From NCBI GenBank assembly GCA_023145935.1, contig JAGLDB010000079.1:1-8005 (forward strand): a DNA stretch of 8,005 nt, written 5' to 3'. Each line of letters starts with the position of its first letter. The stretch's first letter is position 1. Shown in pieces: positions 5,068 through 8,005 of this stretch. Below the pieces are notes generated by a model. That model had not been told where the DNA came from. It was given only the letters and a program-made list of their open reading frames with translations, and made no database searches. Origin of the DNA: Candidatus Sabulitectum sp. GTDB taxonomy: Bacteria > Fermentibacterota > Fermentibacteria > Fermentibacterales > Fermentibacteraceae. The position numbers were made by a program, and so were the translations under genes.

Positions 5068-8005
5068 ATGGAAGCATTAATACTTTTCACAACCATGCTC
5101 TGCGGGCAACCTTTCATATCAGAGGTCTGCTCCAACCCCGTTAATGAAACAACCGGTGAGTTTGTTGAAATTCACAACCCATCAGACCAGGCTGTAGATG
5201 TTGCCGGCTACTCCATAACCGATGGGGATGCACTTGATGAGCTGCTCCCCTGGGTGGGTACTTTTCCCCATGCCGGTGTCACAACCGGAACAACCGTTAT
5301 ACCTCCAAACGGGTTTGCTGTTCTTCTGGAAGAAGACTACCCAAATGATCCCTGGCTTTCATTCTCGGCTGGAACCGTAATCCTCACCACAGGTGATCAC
5401 TCTATCTGCAACGGGCTTGCTGCGTCTTCAGATCCTCTCACTCTGTATTCTCAGTCCGGGTCTTCACAGAACGATGTTGTTTCCTCTTTTGGAACGCCGT
5501 TTCAATCTGACGACTGGCATTACTGCGACGACGACGGCCTCGATTCAATCCCATTTGACCCCGGAGAAGGTCTTTCCATAGGCAGATACCCTCTTAACAG
5601 CCCTGACTGTGAAGGAAGCTGGTTCGCCGGGGAACCAACACCAGGCGCTTCAACAGAGCCACCTCCCGACACCTTTTTCGTAACTGTAGACTCACTTTTT
5701 CTTAGCAATTCCGACCCATTCCCCGGCAGCACAGTTCTGCTTACTGCATTTGTTTCCTGCTGGGGTACAGTCTCTCCGGACACAGGTGAGGTTATTCTGT
5801 TCCTTGACGCAGACGGAGATTCCATCCCCCAGTGGGAAGAAGTGCTTTACAGCTCTCCTGCCTGGAATCTGGAGCCTGGAGAAACAGACACCATTGAAGT
5901 GATCTTTACAGCTCCTGCGAAAGGCTGGTATCCTGCTGTCTGCTCTGCCCCGGAGATCAGTGCAAGAATTCACTTCACAACCGGGGGCGGCATCAATCCA
6001 ATAATAACAGAGGTAATGGCTAATCCTCTAAACGAGGACCAGGAGGAATTCATCGAGGTCTACTATCCCGGCCCCGGTGTTTTCCCCCTGGCTGGCTGCT
6101 GCTTCACCGACGGTGATGCTGTTGACCAGATCATCTCGCTTGACGGAAGTGCATACATAAAACCGGATCAGGCAGCAGTAATTATTGACTCGGAGTATCA
6201 GGGAACCCTGAACATTCCACCTGATACACCTCTTTTTTCTCCCGGGAACACAACAGTCGGCAATGGTCTCACAACTGACGACCCGATTCTTTTATACCTC
6301 CCAGGCGATCCTTCGCTCTCTCAGATTCTTTCAACTGCAGGTACTCCCATGCTTTATGATGACCCGCTTCTGTGTGACGATGACGGGCTTGATAACATTC
6401 CCTTCAATCCCGGAGACGGATGCTCTATGGAAAGAATTTCTTTCACCGGGCCCGATGCTGAATTCAACTGGATGGCTTCACTCCCCGGTGGAACTCCGGG
6501 AACTGTAATTGAAAATCAGGGATGGACCGATCTCAGCACAGATTCAATCTGCATAGAAGCCATGATCACAGCAATGGTGAGCAACCAGGGTGTTTTTGAT
6601 GCAGAAGGCCTGGTTACCATTTTTTCCGACCTGGACGGCAACCTCACCCCTTCACCCGGGGAAACAATTCATGAGCAGATTATCAGCCTGTCTGCCGGGC
6701 AGAGCGACACTCTCTCTATTCCGTTTTCTCTACCTGACAGTGGGCTTTTTGTAATAGCTGCAACAATTCATAATTCTGCTGACACAATTTTCTCCAACAA
6801 CACACAGTGTTGCAGCTTTGTCCCTGCAAAACCTGCATGGCCGGTGGTAACCGAAGTTCTCTGCAATCCAACCAATGAAGACTGCGACGAATTCATTGAA
6901 CTGTTCTTCTCCGGCCCCGGGCTGGCGGACATCACAGCATTCTCAATAACTGACAATGATGCAGTTGATGCGCTTACTGGTTTAACAACACAGTTCCTCA
7001 CAGCGGGAAGCTATGCCCTGATCCTGGATCCTGAATATGAGAATGGAGCCATGCCCTACGACATTCCCTCTGGAACTCCCATCTTCTACCCTGCAAACAC
7101 AACCATAGGCGATGGACTATCCGGCACAGACCCTGTTTTGCTTCTTTACGATTCTCTCACCGTGTCCACTTACGGAACACCTGATGACCCGGAAGACTGT
7201 ATTCCCTTCGATCCGGGAACAGATCTCAGCGTGGAAAGGATCACTCCATATCACCCTGATTCAGAAGAAAACTGGATATCTTCACCAGAGGGGCCAACCC
7301 CGGGGTCAGCTCCGGAGGAAATAACAGAAGGTGTTGATTACTCTGTGGTTTCAATTGTTCTTTCTCCTCCCATGGGTGAAGAAACAACCACTGCTCAAAT
7401 TGAAGTAAGGCTAACATGCCTGGGTACAGTAAGCGTTTCTCAAGGTGATCTGTCTGTTAGAATATCAATAGAGAATGAAGAGATCCTCTCCGCAACACCT
7501 GATCTGCCAGCTCTGGGAGATACTATTGCCATCAATGTGGAATGGCAGGGAAAGGCGGAAGAAACAAAGATAACTGCTGAACTCTTCTGTACAGAAGATG
7601 AAGATCAACAGAACAACACATCAGAAACCTTCTGGAATCCCTCTCCTGTTTTGTGTATAAATGAGATTTTTTACCATGAAACAGAATGGATCGAACTCTT
7701 TAATGGAACAGAAAGCACTGTTTCCCTCTCTGATATCACCTTCTCCGATCCCAAAACCGCCACTCAGCTGCCTTCAGGGCAACTTTCTCCAGGCGAATTC
7801 ATTGTTCTCACAACTTGTGAAGAGGATTTTCAGCATCACTGGGGCGGTGTAAACTGTCTGGTAATTGAACTTGATCCATGGCCCACACTGAACAACACCG
7901 GTGATTCTCTAACGCTGAGAGATGGTTTTCAACCAATCGATATGATACCCTATACCAGTCAGTGGGGCGGTAACTCCGGAGCCAGTATCGAAAGACGATC
8001 CTGCG
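5068..8005 (+). CDS. Large secreted multi-domain lamin-tail (LTD) protein, 3' end beyond the window
   Basis: One frame runs 979 codons from the ATG at 5068 to the window edge with no stop. An in-frame TGA at 5041-5043 and the absence of any other start codon in between fix this ATG as the earliest start, though M10 is also possible. The first 14 residues form a very short hydrophobic export signal. The rest alternates lamin-tail domains (about 15-196, 310-480, 592-748 and 861 onward) with Ig-like or CARDB-like linkers (about 197-309, 481-591 and 749-860). Each LTD begins with an E-V/I strand (E19, E315, E596, E866) and ends with an S-x-[EG]-R motif, then W and TPG. LTD repeats occur in bacterial surface and secreted proteins, sometimes beside nucleases or adhesion modules; no catalytic domain is seen so far. 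The composition is extreme: about 152 Asp/Glu, 6 Lys and 9 Arg, with no Lys before residue 285, and frequent Cys. A structural or adhesive role outside the cell is inferred. It follows the small secreted gene by 66 bp. Confidence 0.9.
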   Translation, partial: MEALILFTTMLCGQPFISEVCSNPVNETTGEFVEIHNPSDQAVDVAGYSITDGDALDELLPWVGTFPHAGVTTGTTVIPPNGFAVLLEEDYPNDPWLSFSAGTVILTTGDHSICNGLAASSDPLTLYSQSGSSQNDVVSSFGTPFQSDDWHYCDDDGLDSIPFDPGEGLSIGRYPLNSPDCEGSWFAGEPTPGASTEPPPDTFFVTVDSLFLSNSDPFPGSTVLLTAFVSCWGTVSPDTGEVILFLDADGDSIPQWEEVLYSSPAWNLEPGETDTIEVIFTAPAKGWYPAVCSAPEISARIHFTTGGGINPIITEVMANPLNEDQEEFIEVYYPGPGVFPLAGCCFTDGDAVDQIISLDGSAYIKPDQAAVIIDSEYQGTLNIPPDTPLFSPGNTTVGNGLTTDDPILLYLPGDPSLSQILSTAGTPMLYDDPLLCDDDGLDNIPFNPGDGCSMERISFTGPDAEFNWMASLPGGTPGTVIENQGWTDLSTDSICIEAMITAMVSNQGVFDAEGLVTIFSDLDGNLTPSPGETIHEQIISLSAGQSDTLSIPFSLPDSGLFVIAATIHNSADTIFSNNTQCCSFVPAKPAWPVVTEVLCNPTNEDCDEFIELFFSGPGLADITAFSITDNDAVDALTGLTTQFLTAGSYALILDPEYENGAMPYDIPSGTPIFYPANTTIGDGLSGTDPVLLLYDSLTVSTYGTPDDPEDCIPFDPGTDLSVERITPYHPDSEENWISSPEGPTPGSAPEEITEGVDYSVVSIVLSPPMGEETTTAQIEVRLTCLGTVSVSQGDLSVRISIENEEILSATPDLPALGDTIAINVEWQGKAEETKITAELFCTEDEDQQNNTSETFWNPSPVLCINEIFYHETEWIELFNGTESTVSLSDITFSDPKTATQLPSGQLSPGEFIVLTTCEEDFQHHWGGVNCLVIELDPWPTLNNTGDSLTLRDGFQPIDMIPYTSQWGGNSGASIERRSC
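5110..5655 (+). repeat. LTD module 1 of the lamin-tail protein
   Basis: Residues 15-196, the longest copy. It opens FISEVCSNPVNE, has the DGDALDE turn, then an extended insert ending in CDDDGLDSIPFDPGEG (153-168), and closes with SIGR and EPTPGAS. The CDDDGLD segment is not part of the usual LTD core. Confidence 0.7.
5995..6507 (+). repeat. LTD module 2 of the lamin-tail protein
   Basis: Residues 310-480. It opens IITEVMANPLNE and repeats the DGDAVDQ turn, the TTVGNGL strand, CDDDGLDNIPFNPGDG (436-451) and SMER, ending in GGTPGTV. It is the closest partner of module 1, including nearly the same codons over the CDDDGLD stretch (5524-5571 against 6373-6420). Confidence 0.7.
6841..7311 (+). repeat. 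LTD module 3 of the lamin-tail protein
   Basis: Residues 592-748. It opens VVTEVLCNPTNE, with NDAVDAL, NTTIGDGL and SVER as in module 2. The CDDDGLD segment has eroded to DPEDC, but the IPFDPG that follows is kept, so this copy is shorter and more diverged in that loop. Confidence 0.7.
7648..8005 (+). repeat. LTD module 4 of the lamin-tail protein, cut by the window edge
   Basis: Residues 861-979 and beyond. It reads as a standard LTD: INEIFYHETEWIELFNG, then LPSGQLSPGEFIVL, NNTGDSLTLRDG and SIERR. It lacks the DGDA turn and has no CDDDGLD loop, so it belongs to a different LTD subtype from modules 1-3. Confidence 0.7.

Noticed and set aside
5520..5825. 101-codon minus-strand frame within the LTD gene
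   Set aside because: The opposite plus-strand frame is open for 979 codons with repeated domain motifs; this is its shadow.

Overview
The window reads as an ordinary piece of bacterial chromosome of moderate GC. Every supportable gene lies on the + strand, and coding density is high. The host is probably an uncultured, Gram-negative-type bacterium. The evidence is a lipoprotein signal on a SIMPL-domain protein, several short signal peptides, and a very large secreted protein built from lamin-tail domains. Such secreted proteins are common in candidate phyla of the FCB type. A lineage like Fermentibacterota is a guess by analogy and is not shown by the sequence.

Left part (1-3383). The window opens inside a gene for an MgtE magnesium channel. 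It overlaps by 4 bp (GTGA) with a complete glgB gene for glycogen branching enzyme. The catalytic residues of that enzyme fall at the same numbers as in the E. coli protein (D335, H340, R403, D405, E458, H525, D526). These two genes look like the end of one transcription unit. No other glycogen genes are visible.

Middle (3384-5001). A 174-bp gap holds an array of five short T-tract units, a weak terminator-like hairpin and a good -10 box. It leads into a tight cluster: a YjbQ/UPF0047-family gene with a clear ribosome binding site, a SIMPL-domain (DUF541) lipoprotein 10 bp later, and a small unrecognised secreted protein 3 bp after that. The start of the small gene contains a perfect 9-bp GC-rich stem-loop.

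Right part (5068-8005). The last 2.9 kb is one uninterrupted reading frame of 979 codons that leaves the window without a stop. It encodes a secreted protein made of alternating lamin-tail domains (four, the last cut by the edge) and Ig-like linkers (three). Two of the linkers carry an EF-hand-like loop. The protein is extremely acidic, with about 150 Asp/Glu against 15 Lys/Arg by hand count. The two exported proteins before it are also nearly free of lysine, while the cytoplasmic enzymes are not. This contrast, the repeat architecture and the possibly leaderless start are the points most worth a second look. No RNA gene, mobile element or CRISPR array was seen.
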